Origin: Profundicola sp048268105
Lineage (GTDB): Bacteria > Bacteroidota > Bacteroidia > Flavobacteriales > Weeksellaceae
DNA length: 64,000 nt
Direction of reading: 5' to 3'
Assembly (NCBI GenBank): GCA_048268105.1
Contig: JBLWWH010000006.1
Coordinates: 1 to 64,000 of the forward strand
Shown here: positions 1 to 7,405 of the stretch, in pieces
Layout: every line of letters starts with the position of its first letter
How positions within the stretch are numbered: position 1 is the stretch's first letter
Made by a program: the position numbers and the translations under genes
Notes under the pieces: generated by a model
The model's database searches: none
What the model was told of the DNA's origin: nothing
What the model saw: only the letters and a program-made list of their open reading frames with translations

Positions 1-140
1 ATATGCTAGGCAACTACCATAAGATCAAACATAAATACCTTCAATTATATCTAAATGAATTTGTATATAAGCTTAACAGACGATATTTTGGTGAGAAACT
101 ATTTGATAGAGTGATAGTTGCAGCAATATCAAGCCGATAG
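1..140 (+). mobile_element. C-terminal end of an IS1595-family transposase, cut by the window edge
   Basis: An open frame runs from position 3 to a TAG at 138-140 and encodes about 45 residues. It contains the tracts HKYLQLYLNEF and KLNRRYFGEKLFDR. This matches the usual C-terminal end of IS1595/ISXO2-like transposases, where a YLNEF block precedes an R-R-Y-F-G-E-K-L-F block close to the stop. The DDE catalytic core would lie left of the window. Whether the element is intact cannot be judged. It is the only mobile-element trace in the window and sits at the edge of the polysaccharide locus. Confidence 0.7.
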
Positions 141-280
141 GCGCGATTGCGGACAATCAAATTTATTTTTGTTGCTGAATCAATAAAAAAAAATAAAATA
201 AGGGAAAACCATGAATTTTATGGAAATATTGAATCAAATTTTTAAATTAATTGGGTGCAAAGATAGAGGAGTTCTTAATT
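141..280. other. AT-rich spacer downstream of transposase remnant
   Basis: There is no gene here. It should contain the right end of the insertion sequence, but the inverted repeat cannot be defined without the left end. A TATCTTTG box on the minus strand (258-265) reads back toward the transposase; it may be a promoter or part of the terminal repeat. Confidence 0.4.
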
Positions 281-931
281 TTAAGTTGCTTTGAATTCCG
301 GTTTAATCCGGAGCAACTTTGAAGGGTTGCCATGTACGATGCCGTTATCAGGAACATTTTTTCTTACCACACTTCCTGCCGTGATGGAAACATTTCTTCC
401 AATTTTCACATTGGGGTAAATGATAACTCCAGTGCCCACAAAGGTGAAATCTCCCACCTCGACATGACCTGCAATGTTCACCGATGGACAAATCTCACAG
501 AATCTACCAATGCTTGAGTCATGACCAATAATAGTTTTAGCATTGATGAAACTACCTCTTCCAATGCTCACCGAATTTGAAATGGCACAATGATAAGCAA
601 TGATGGCACCTTCCTCTATGCGGACATCAAAGTCCCCCAGAGCTGAATTGGGAGAAATCACTGTATAAGGAACAGCGCCTAAGGCAATGAATTTTTGGTA
701 TAATTTGTATCGAATATGAGGAAAGCCAACGCCTAAGGTGAACCGATTATCGGTCGCTTCAAAATATTGTTTTGCCTTGTCAAGACTTCGCAAAATGGGG
801 AATTGGTTATATAACAAATCGGGCTCATCTACATTGATGTCATCAAAGAACACCAAATTTTTCAATTCATTGTTCAATAATAACATGTTTAATACTTCCT
901 TAGCAAGACCTTTAGCGCCAACTACCAACAT
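281..931 (-). CDS. NeuD/PglD-type sugar O/N-acyltransferase
   Basis: This 216-residue left-handed beta-helix acyltransferase probably acetylates a nucleotide-linked sugar or a glycan residue in the cytoplasm. The N-terminus has a Rossmann-like glycine motif (GAKGLAKEV, residues 5-13). Hexapeptide repeats run from about residue 100 to 200, with a candidate catalytic His at 137 in GHDSSIG. The longer frame starting at 982 is rejected because a TATATTTG promoter box (949-956) lies inside it. It is the last gene of the wecF-wecB-sulfotransferase-flippase group and has its own candidate promoter. A Fuc4N acetyltransferase role would fit the WecF-like neighbour but is only inference. It is a second copy of the fold also present at 17687-18286. 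Confidence 0.75.
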   Translation of the reverse strand: MLVVGAKGLAKEVLNMLLLNNELKNLVFFDDINVDEPDLLYNQFPILRSLDKAKQYFEATDNRFTLGVGFPHIRYKLYQKFIALGAVPYTVISPNSALGDFDVRIEEGAIIAYHCAISNSVSIGRGSFINAKTIIGHDSSIGRFCEICPSVNIAGHVEVGDFTFVGTGVIIYPNVKIGRNVSITAGSVVRKNVPDNGIVHGNPSKLLRIKPEFKAT

Positions 932-948
932 ATGATTGAGTTTTAAAG

Positions 949-956
949 CAAATATA
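949..956 (-). promoter_or_regulatory. TAnnTTTG -7 box for the acyltransferase
   Basis: The minus strand reads TATATTTG, the Bacteroidota -7 consensus, 17 nt before the ATG at 931. No TTG at the ideal -33 spacing was seen. It supports the internal start codon. Confidence 0.45.
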
Positions 957-1024
957 CTAATTTCTCTTTGATGATATAGCATATAAATTAATTATAAGAG
1001 GTAGTCGTTTGAGCTAAGAATCAT

Positions 1025-2458
1025 TCATCTAGCCCTTATGATTTCTTTTAATATAAGGAATATTCGTTTCTCAAAAATGGCAATCAATATAAAATAGATT
1101 GAAAAGCCTATACTTAAGCCTATTACTAATTGAAGGCTGTCTGGAAGATAACTAAATAATTTACTCAAGAAAAAAAGGATTCCAGCAACTATGAAGTTAA
1201 TCAATAATATAGGAAGGATAAGTTTTACTTGTTGCCAAGTGCTAAATTGAATTAACTTACCACTATAATAGGAATTAATTATAAAGGCTATGATACTATT
1301 GAATAGAATACTAAAGAGTAAACCTTGCATACTCCACAAGAAAATAAAGCCTATACTAAGAGCGAGAACAACTTTTTTTAGGATTTGAATTCTGAGTATA
1401 GCTTCAGATTGACCTTTAATTTTAAGCAGATTTATATTATAACTATTTAATGGATAAGTAATGCCCGCAAGACATAAAATTTTAAAATAAGGCACGGCGG
1501 GTAACCATTTTTCTGTCAAAATTAATCGGAATAAAGCTTCGCCTAAAATACCCAAAAAAAGTAGGACGGGGGTTAAACAAAATACAACCAAAAGAAGCAA
1601 CTTGGCATACATTTCCTTTAGTTTGGAATTGTTGTGTTTTATTTTCGCGAAAATGGGATAAGTAACTTTATTGAGTATACTAGAAATATTGGACACCGGC
1701 ATGCGTTGCATGGCATAGGCGCGGTTAAAATGTCCTAGATGCGCAGGAGAAAAATATTTCCCTAAAATAATGGTATATATCTCATTAAAAGCTGTTTCTA
1801 ATACTTCTGATAAGCTTAGGTGTAAGCCAAATTTGAAATGATGTTTTAGTTTATCAATTTTAAATATAAATTGAGGTTTCCAATCTGAGAGAAACCAAAG
1901 AAAAATAGAACGAATCCCAGCGTCCAAAACATAGTAGGCAACAAGTGCATATAAACCAAATCCAGTATAGGCCATATAAATTGCAATGCATCCAGCTATC
2001 ACAATAGAGGGTAGGCTCGCAAAGAATTGTGTCTTGAAATCAAGTTGCTTGATCATTTGTGTTTCCTGAACGAGGCTAAGAGCATGTATGATAATTAAAA
2101 TGCCTTGCCAGCGAATTAAATTGTGCAAGATGGGTTGGTCGTAAAAACCAGCTACATAGGGAGCCCCAAAGTATAGGATGGTGTATAGTAAAACACTCAT
2201 CCCTAAATTAAAAAAGAAGATAGTGGAATAATCGCTTTGGTTTTCTTGATCTTCCCTAATGAGAGATTGGGTTAAGCCAGAATCAATTAAGGTGATGTTA
2301 ATATTGATAAAAACCATAATCATGGCTATATAACCAAATTGTTCTGGGAGTAATAAGCGAGCTAGTAAAATAGAAAAAACAAAACCAAATCCCTGTCTGC
2401 CAAATTGCTGTATGGCAGACCAAAAAATACTATGAACAGTTCTTTTCTTTAAGGACAT
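1025..2458 (-). CDS. Wzx-like polysaccharide/oligosaccharide flippase
   Basis: This 477-residue polytopic inner-membrane protein belongs to the MATE/PST polysaccharide-transporter group, which flips undecaprenyl-diphosphate-linked repeat units to the periplasm. It opens with a polar stretch followed by SAIQQFGRQGFGFVFSILLA, a pattern typical of RfbX/WzxC-type exporters. About 12-14 hydrophobic segments follow to the C-terminus. The start codon directly abuts the stop of the sulfotransferase gene, so the two are almost certainly co-transcribed. WzxC-like members are often called lipopolysaccharide biosynthesis proteins. The substrate cannot be read from the sequence. Confidence 0.8.
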   Translation of the reverse strand: MSLKKRTVHSIFWSAIQQFGRQGFGFVFSILLARLLLPEQFGYIAMIMVFININITLIDSGLTQSLIREDQENQSDYSTIFFFNLGMSVLLYTILYFGAPYVAGFYDQPILHNLIRWQGILIIIHALSLVQETQMIKQLDFKTQFFASLPSIVIAGCIAIYMAYTGFGLYALVAYYVLDAGIRSIFLWFLSDWKPQFIFKIDKLKHHFKFGLHLSLSEVLETAFNEIYTIILGKYFSPAHLGHFNRAYAMQRMPVSNISSILNKVTYPIFAKIKHNNSKLKEMYAKLLLLVVFCLTPVLLFLGILGEALFRLILTEKWLPAVPYFKILCLAGITYPLNSYNINLLKIKGQSEAILRIQILKKVVLALSIGFIFLWSMQGLLFSILFNSIIAFIINSYYSGKLIQFSTWQQVKLILPILLINFIVAGILFFLSKLFSYLPDSLQLVIGLSIGFSIYFILIAIFEKRIFLILKEIIRAR

Positions 2459-3127
2459 CTATTTATCAAGATTTCTATTGGAATGAACTTCAAAATCTTC
2501 TGGAATTTGAAGTTGGTGAAAGGCTGCTAACTTATACCATTTTTTAGGGTCTTCTAATGATAAATGCAGGAAAGCGTCTGTTTTGTCTTTAAAAAAATCA
2601 ATGATTTCTTGATTTCTTTTCTCATAAAAGCGAACATAATAATCTCGATGATCGGCTAAAATGAAATTAGGATTCTCCAAGACATCATTGTTTTCATAAT
2701 TCTTGGCGTGAAATCGCTTATCTCCTAAGATTCCCTTTCCTGAATGTGCTACCAATGAGTCGAACCATTTATCATTATTTCTAGTGAACAAAACGTATTT
2801 CGCACGTGGAAAGTTTTGATATAATACCTTATAGAAATCCTTAGCCCAAAAAGGGGCATCTTCGAAAACCTGATTATTTCTAAAAACAGGATCATTAAAA
2901 ATCTTATCATATTCACCTAAATACCATTGCCGATTCCTAGCTCTAAATTGCGCTAAATCAGATCTTACTACAGGGAATCCCTGTTGTACAAAAAAATCCC
3001 CAAAAGATGTTGTACCAGTCTTCTGGAGAGAAAGACAAAATATTCTCTCCTTAGCTTTCCATTGAAGCTTTTTGGGGTAACTATGAAGGCTATGGTAGAG
3101 ATAAACTAACTTTCTTTTAAGAGACAT
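2459..3127 (-). CDS. PAPS-dependent sulfotransferase family protein
   Basis: This 222-residue protein resembles the P-loop-like sulfotransferases that move sulfate from PAPS to a glycan or other acceptor. The 5'-phosphosulfate-binding loop is visible as LQKTGTTSFG (residues 34-43). The 3'-phosphate-binding strand is visible as YVLFTRNNDKWFDSLV (111-126), with the conserved Arg116 and Ser124. There is no signal peptide, so the enzyme should be cytoplasmic. It abuts the flippase gene with no spacing, which suggests sulfation of the repeat unit before export. PAPS synthesis genes are not in this window. A different small acceptor cannot be excluded. Confidence 0.7.
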   Translation of the reverse strand: MSLKRKLVYLYHSLHSYPKKLQWKAKERIFCLSLQKTGTTSFGDFFVQQGFPVVRSDLAQFRARNRQWYLGEYDKIFNDPVFRNNQVFEDAPFWAKDFYKVLYQNFPRAKYVLFTRNNDKWFDSLVAHSGKGILGDKRFHAKNYENNDVLENPNFILADHRDYYVRFYEKRNQEIIDFFKDKTDAFLHLSLEDPKKWYKLAAFHQLQIPEDFEVHSNRNLDK

Positions 3128-3200
3128 AATTTTGAAAAATAATAATCTTAAATTTACAAAATTAAATGTTAATAAAAATACTTTTATGTTAAAGCTATTA

Positions 3201-4289
3201 TTAGTTTTTTAAGTTCAATAGGATATTTATAATACGCTCAGATGCTTTACCATCCCAAAGCTCAATACCTTGAGATGGTTTCCATTGATTTGTAAGAATT
3301 TTTTGCATATAAAGCTTTAGCTTTTCTAAGTCTTTACCCACTAAAACATTAGTTCCAAACTCTATGGTTTCTGGACGCTCTGTATTCTCTCTTAAAGTCA
3401 TGCAAGGAATGTTCAAGATGCTTGCTTCTTCCGTAATACCACCTGAATCTGTTAGCACACCCAATGCATTTTCGACAAGGTAGTTGAATTCCAAGTAACC
3501 TAGAGGGGAGGTGATAATCAAATTTTTAGGAATTGCATCTAAGTTTAAATGCTTTTGAGTTCTGGGATGTATCGGAAATATAATCTGAGTATGTAGGGCT
3601 TGTTCACAAATAAATTTTAACTTATCATTGAATTCTTCGGTTTCATCCACATTGGATGGTCGATGTAATGTAAGTATTAAATACTTACCCTTTTTTAACT
3701 TATGCTCATCATAAAGATCAGGGCGTTTAAACCTGGTTCGGAACGTGAGTAGGGTGTCAATCATCACATTACCAACGAAGAAGATTTGTTTATTAGACTT
3801 TCCTATTTTCTGGAGATTTTCGTTGGCTATCCGAGAGGTGGTGAAAAAATAATCACTTAAACTATCCGTAACAATCCTATTAACTTCTTCGGGCATAGAC
3901 ATATCCCACGAACGAATACCAGCTTCAACATGTGCTACAGGAGTTTTCATTTTCTTAGCCGTAATGCTACAGGCCATCGTTGAGGTAACATCGCCAACGA
4001 CTAAAACTAAATCCGTAGGATTTTCTTTCAGTTCTTTTTCAAAAGCTACTAAAATTTGAGCTGTCTGTTCGGCTTGAGAACCACCACCACAATTCAAGTT
4101 AATATCAGGAGGAGGTATTTCTAAATCTCTAAAAAATTGACCACTCATAGCATCATCGTAATGCTGGCCGGTATGCACCAAACGATAGTTGATATCGGCG
4201 CCTAAGTTTTTTTGCTTATTGATTTCAGCAATTAAAGGGGCAATTTTAATAAAATTAGGACGTGCGCCAGCTATCAGGGTGATGATCAT
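3201..4289 (-). CDS. wecB: UDP-N-acetylglucosamine 2-epimerase (non-hydrolysing)
   Basis: This 362-residue cytoplasmic enzyme interconverts UDP-GlcNAc and UDP-ManNAc. Family signatures are GARPNFIK (8-15), VHTGQHYD (about 39-46), HVEAGIRS, MPEEVNRIVTD, LTLHRPSNVDE and TDSGGITEEAS, in the expected order with full family length. The start is 2 nt after the stop of the WecF-like gene, so they form one operon. UDP-ManNAc could feed a ManNAc- or ManNAcA-containing glycan. The dehydrogenase in the window (9108-10394) looks TviB-like rather than WecC-like, so oxidation to ManNAcA is not assured. Confidence 0.93.
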   Translation of the reverse strand: MIITLIAGARPNFIKIAPLIAEINKQKNLGADINYRLVHTGQHYDDAMSGQFFRDLEIPPPDINLNCGGGSQAEQTAQILVAFEKELKENPTDLVLVVGDVTSTMACSITAKKMKTPVAHVEAGIRSWDMSMPEEVNRIVTDSLSDYFFTTSRIANENLQKIGKSNKQIFFVGNVMIDTLLTFRTRFKRPDLYDEHKLKKGKYLILTLHRPSNVDETEEFNDKLKFICEQALHTQIIFPIHPRTQKHLNLDAIPKNLIITSPLGYLEFNYLVENALGVLTDSGGITEEASILNIPCMTLRENTERPETIEFGTNVLVGKDLEKLKLYMQKILTNQWKPSQGIELWDGKASERIINILLNLKN

Positions 4290-4291
4290 AT

Positions 4292-5413
4292 CTATGTTAA
4301 ACTATTTAATAGTTGAATCAGACTATTTTTATTTCTTTTTAAACTCCAAATGTCAACAATTTTTTGCTGATTCTCTTTTATTTTATCTTCCGAAATTTTA
4401 AACTCTAATAAACTAGGATTTTCTTTTAATTCCTCAATACTATAGATATGAAAGTTCTGTTGCTTAAAATAGAGATAATTTAATCCTTCTTGGTAAAGGA
4501 ATACGTTAATACCAAGATATAGCGCCGTAATAATAGTCCCAATCGCTTGTTGACGTTGACTACCAATGATGAGGTTTTTGCAGGAAACTAAGACTTTATC
4601 AAATTCTTGGGAAGGAAGAGTTTTATCGAGTGCTTCCACACCATTACCTAGTTCAGTTATTGCTTCTTTTTCAATAAAACGAGCATATTCTGGATCCCCA
4701 TAATTTAGAGGAATGACAAGTTCTCGATCTTGTAAAATAGATTTTAAATCATGAATAATATCTAAATGGTTATTGGTGGGGGTAGCACTATTACCAATCA
4801 TGGTTTTGTTTCCCTTACTTTTTAAGGATGAATAATAGTTTGTAACAGTCTCGTCTATATACCCATAGTTCCAATCAAAGTATTGGGGTTTGAAAGAAGG
4901 ATAATTATTTTTTAGTAATTCATATTCATGAAAATTAGTAGGCGCAAAGTATTGTATCTGATTAACCGCTTTAAGCTTAGATTTCCTTTTGATCTTTTTG
5001 AGCTGTTTTATCAATGTCTCAAAACTTGGATGAGCAAAAATGCCTTTGAGATGTTTACAAGTTTTAGGTAAAAACAGATCAAAATTTTTGTAAGTATCTA
5101 GTAACCAATAATAATCTCCACCCCAGCCAATCCATAGAATAGGTTTCTTAATTTTTCCAGATTCCAATATGGAATATAATTTTGGATGAAGAAAATGAAT
5201 ACAGATTAAGTCATAAGAGTTAATGTCTTGAAAATATTCTGTGGAGTTTAAATCAATACCAGCTAAATTTTTAACTTGGAAATCAACATATTCCAAATCA
5301 CTATCTCTTGGAATGATCCAATAATCATTAGTAGCATCTGGAATAGCATCGAATATTTTTTTACCTGGGCATATAAACCTATCATCATTGCCGATGTGTA
5401 AAATTCTTTTCAA
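4292..5413 (-). CDS. WecF-like 4-acetamido-4,6-dideoxygalactose transferase
   Basis: The 373-residue protein resembles Glyco_transf_56, the family of WecF, which adds Fuc4NAc from TDP-Fuc4NAc to a lipid-linked glycan. Recognisable pieces are the N-terminal KRILHIGND, the MIGNSATPTNNH block in the middle and the NLIIGSQRQQAIGT block near residue 285. No membrane segment is obvious, so it should be peripheral on the cytoplasmic face. The start codon is TTG (5413-5411); no in-frame ATG is found nearby upstream and the conserved N-terminus begins here. It heads the operon with wecB. RmlB (6350-7402) would supply an early precursor, but no dedicated WecE gene is seen. Confidence 0.78.
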   Translation of the reverse strand: MKRILHIGNDDRFICPGKKIFDAIPDATNDYWIIPRDSDLEYVDFQVKNLAGIDLNSTEYFQDINSYDLICIHFLHPKLYSILESGKIKKPILWIGWGGDYYWLLDTYKNFDLFLPKTCKHLKGIFAHPSFETLIKQLKKIKRKSKLKAVNQIQYFAPTNFHEYELLKNNYPSFKPQYFDWNYGYIDETVTNYYSSLKSKGNKTMIGNSATPTNNHLDIIHDLKSILQDRELVIPLNYGDPEYARFIEKEAITELGNGVEALDKTLPSQEFDKVLVSCKNLIIGSQRQQAIGTIITALYLGINVFLYQEGLNYLYFKQQNFHIYSIEELKENPSLLEFKISEDKIKENQQKIVDIWSLKRNKNSLIQLLNSLT

Positions 5414-5437
5414 ATTGAGTAGTTTAGGTTAGTAGTT

Positions 5438-5445
5438 CAAATATA
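5438..5445 (-). promoter_or_regulatory. TAnnTTTG -7 box for the wecF-like operon
   Basis: The minus strand reads TATATTTG 24 nt before the TTG start of the WecF-like gene. It is the likely promoter for the five-gene group down to 281. Confidence 0.5.
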
Positions 5446-5543
5446 GTAATTTAGATTAGATTAGGAGAAAAGTTTTGCCATGGCGAAGTAGAAAAGGGGA
5501 GTGTAGGTGGTTGGTAATTGGTGTAGGGCATATTGTGTCGGGT

Positions 5544-6180
5544 TTTTCTGTCACATTGAGTGTTTTTCTCTTTAGAGAAAAATGTATCGAAACCTCGACA
5601 GAAAGGAGGTTATCCTACTTTTCTATTTTTTTCTTCATTCTCTTTTCTCTTGTCTTAGTCTTCGATACAATTTTGCTGCGCAAAATCACTCAGACTGACA
5701 AGAGGCATTTCTGTTTTCTGTCACATTGAGTGTTTTTCTCTTTAGAGAAAAATGTATCGAAATGTCGACGGAAAGGAGGTGAATCTACTTTTTCAATTTA
5801 TTTCTTTATTCTCTTGTCTAAGTCTTCGATACAATTTTGCTGCACAAAATCACTAAGCCTGACAAGAGGCATTTCTGTTTTCTGTCACATTGAGTGTTTT
5901 TCTCTTTAGAGAAAAATGTATCGAAACCTCGACAGAAAGGAGGTTAATGTACTTTTCTATTTTTTTCTTCATTCTCTTGTCTAAGTCTTCGATACAATTT
6001 TGCTGCGCAAAATCACTCAGACTGACAAGAGACATTACGTTTTTCTGTCACATTGAGTGTTTTTCTCATTAGAGAAAAATGTATCGAAATGTCGACAGAA
6101 GTAAGCTAAGACGATCTTCGCACTTCTCTTGTCTTAGTCTTCGATACAATTTTGTTTCACAAAATCACTCAGCAAGAGAT
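5544..6180. repeat. Four tandem copies of a ~165-bp nested palindromic repeat
   Basis: Copies begin at 5544, 5714, 5878 and 6041, each opening with TTTTCTGTCACATTGAGTG. Each copy has a left half (TGTCACATTGAGTG, a TTTTTCTC/GAGAAAAA hairpin, then TGTATCGAA) and a right half that is roughly its reverse complement (TTCGATACA, an ATTTTGC/GCAAAAT hairpin, then CACTCAG and TGACA). Copies 1 and 3 share ACCTCGACAG and copies 2 and 4 share TGTCGAC at the same point, which suggests duplication of a dimer. Short open frames across the region on both strands are by-products of the repeat and not genes. Similar palindromes are scattered between genes in flavobacterial genomes. Confidence 0.85.
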
Positions 6181-6349
6181 ACTCCGGATTAAGTTTGGAG
6201 TGACGCTTAGTGCTATATTAGTTAAGGATTTAATGTGTAGGGGCTAGAGACTCACTGCTCTGCAGCATGTAAAATAATTCAAAATTCAACATTCAACACT
6301 CAATATTCTTTCCTTTCTCTTTCTTCTTCTAAGAACTCATTTAACCGAC
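6181..6349. other. Spacer between repeat array and rmlB
   Basis: No gene is seen. It holds a run of near-repeats of the type TTCAAAATTCAACATTCAAC, a low-complexity tract, just beyond the 3' end of rmlB. Confidence 0.5.
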
Positions 6350-7402
6350 CTACCCACTATATCTCTCATTGTAATAATCCATATAATCACCGCTGGTCAC
6401 ATTGTTCAACCATTCTTCGTTGTTTAGGTACCAATCGATGGTCGCAGAAAGTCCTTCAGGGAATGTAACCGATGGTTTCCATCCTAGTTCTCTGGTGATT
6501 TTACTTGAGTCAATGGCATAGCGTAAGTCATGTCCTGGTCTATCTTTTACAAAGGTGATGAGCTGCTCTGAAGTTCCAGGCTCATTACCTAGTTTTTCAT
6601 CCATCTGTTTACACAACTCCTTTACTAAGTCTATATTTTTCCACTCATTATATCCACCAATATTATAAGTTTCGTGATTCACGCCTTCATGATAAACCTT
6701 GTCAATAGCAATGGCATGGTCGATGACATATAACCAATCTCTCGTAAACTTACCGTCACCATAAATAGGAAGAGGCTTTTTGTTTAAAATATTATTGATG
6801 CAAAGCGGAATTAACTTCTCTGGAAAGTGATTAGGTCCGTAATTATTTGAGCAATTTGAAATTACATAAGGTAATCCATAAGTCTCACCATAAGCTCTTA
6901 CAAAATGGTCAGACGATGCCTTAGAAGCTGAATAGGGTGAGTTAGGATCATAGGAAGTTTCTTCGGTAAATAAGCCTGTTTCTCCTAATGTACCATAAAC
7001 TTCATCGGTAGAAACGTGGTAGAAACGTTTACCTTCCCATTTATCTTGCCATAAGGTTTTGAATTCATTCAATAAATTCATGGTACCAAGAATATTCGTT
7101 TTCGCAAAGGCAAGTGGATCAGTAATAGATCGATCTACGTGAGATTCTGCAGCTAAATGAATTACTCCGTCAAATTTATATTTTTCAAAAAGCTTTTGGA
7201 TAAAGTCGGCATCTGTAATATCTCCGTGAACGAATTCATAATTATCAGCGGATTCGACATCCTTTAAGTTTTCTAGGTTGCCAGCATAGGTGAGTGCATC
7301 TAGATTAACGATTTTATATTGAGGATAATGATTTACGAATCTTCTTACGACGTGAGAACCAATAAAACCTGCTCCTCCGGTGATTAAAATAGTTTTTGAC
7401 AT
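6350..7402 (-). CDS. rmlB: dTDP-glucose 4,6-dehydratase
   Basis: This 350-residue extended short-chain dehydrogenase converts dTDP-glucose to dTDP-4-keto-6-deoxyglucose, the precursor of rhamnose, Fuc4NAc and related sugars. It shows the NAD-binding GGAGFIGSHV (8-17), the HLAAESHVDRSI block, the catalytic STDEVYG segment with the Asp-Glu pair, and YSASKASSDH with the YxxxK dyad. Length is normal. It lies 3 nt downstream of the 554-residue membrane protein gene. No rmlA, rmlC or rmlD is in the window, so the end product is undecided. The WecF-like protein points to Fuc4NAc. Confidence 0.95.
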   Translation of the reverse strand: MSKTILITGGAGFIGSHVVRRFVNHYPQYKIVNLDALTYAGNLENLKDVESADNYEFVHGDITDADFIQKLFEKYKFDGVIHLAAESHVDRSITDPLAFAKTNILGTMNLLNEFKTLWQDKWEGKRFYHVSTDEVYGTLGETGLFTEETSYDPNSPYSASKASSDHFVRAYGETYGLPYVISNCSNNYGPNHFPEKLIPLCINNILNKKPLPIYGDGKFTRDWLYVIDHAIAIDKVYHEGVNHETYNIGGYNEWKNIDLVKELCKQMDEKLGNEPGTSEQLITFVKDRPGHDLRYAIDSSKITRELGWKPSVTFPEGLSATIDWYLNNEEWLNNVTSGDYMDYYNERYSG

Positions 7403-7405
7403 AGA

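Noticed and set aside
258..265. TATCTTTG promoter box on the minus strand
   Set aside because: No gene lies in its direction except the transposase tail on the opposite strand; it may belong to the insertion sequence end.
5475..6072. Short open frames on both strands (5475-5729, 5853-6035, 5890-6072)
   Set aside because: They are translations of the palindromic repeat copies, share the same peptide by repetition and have no promoter or family match.
5544..6180. Possible CRISPR array
   Set aside because: The units are ~165 bp, nearly identical throughout and palindromic; there are no short repeats with unique spacers.
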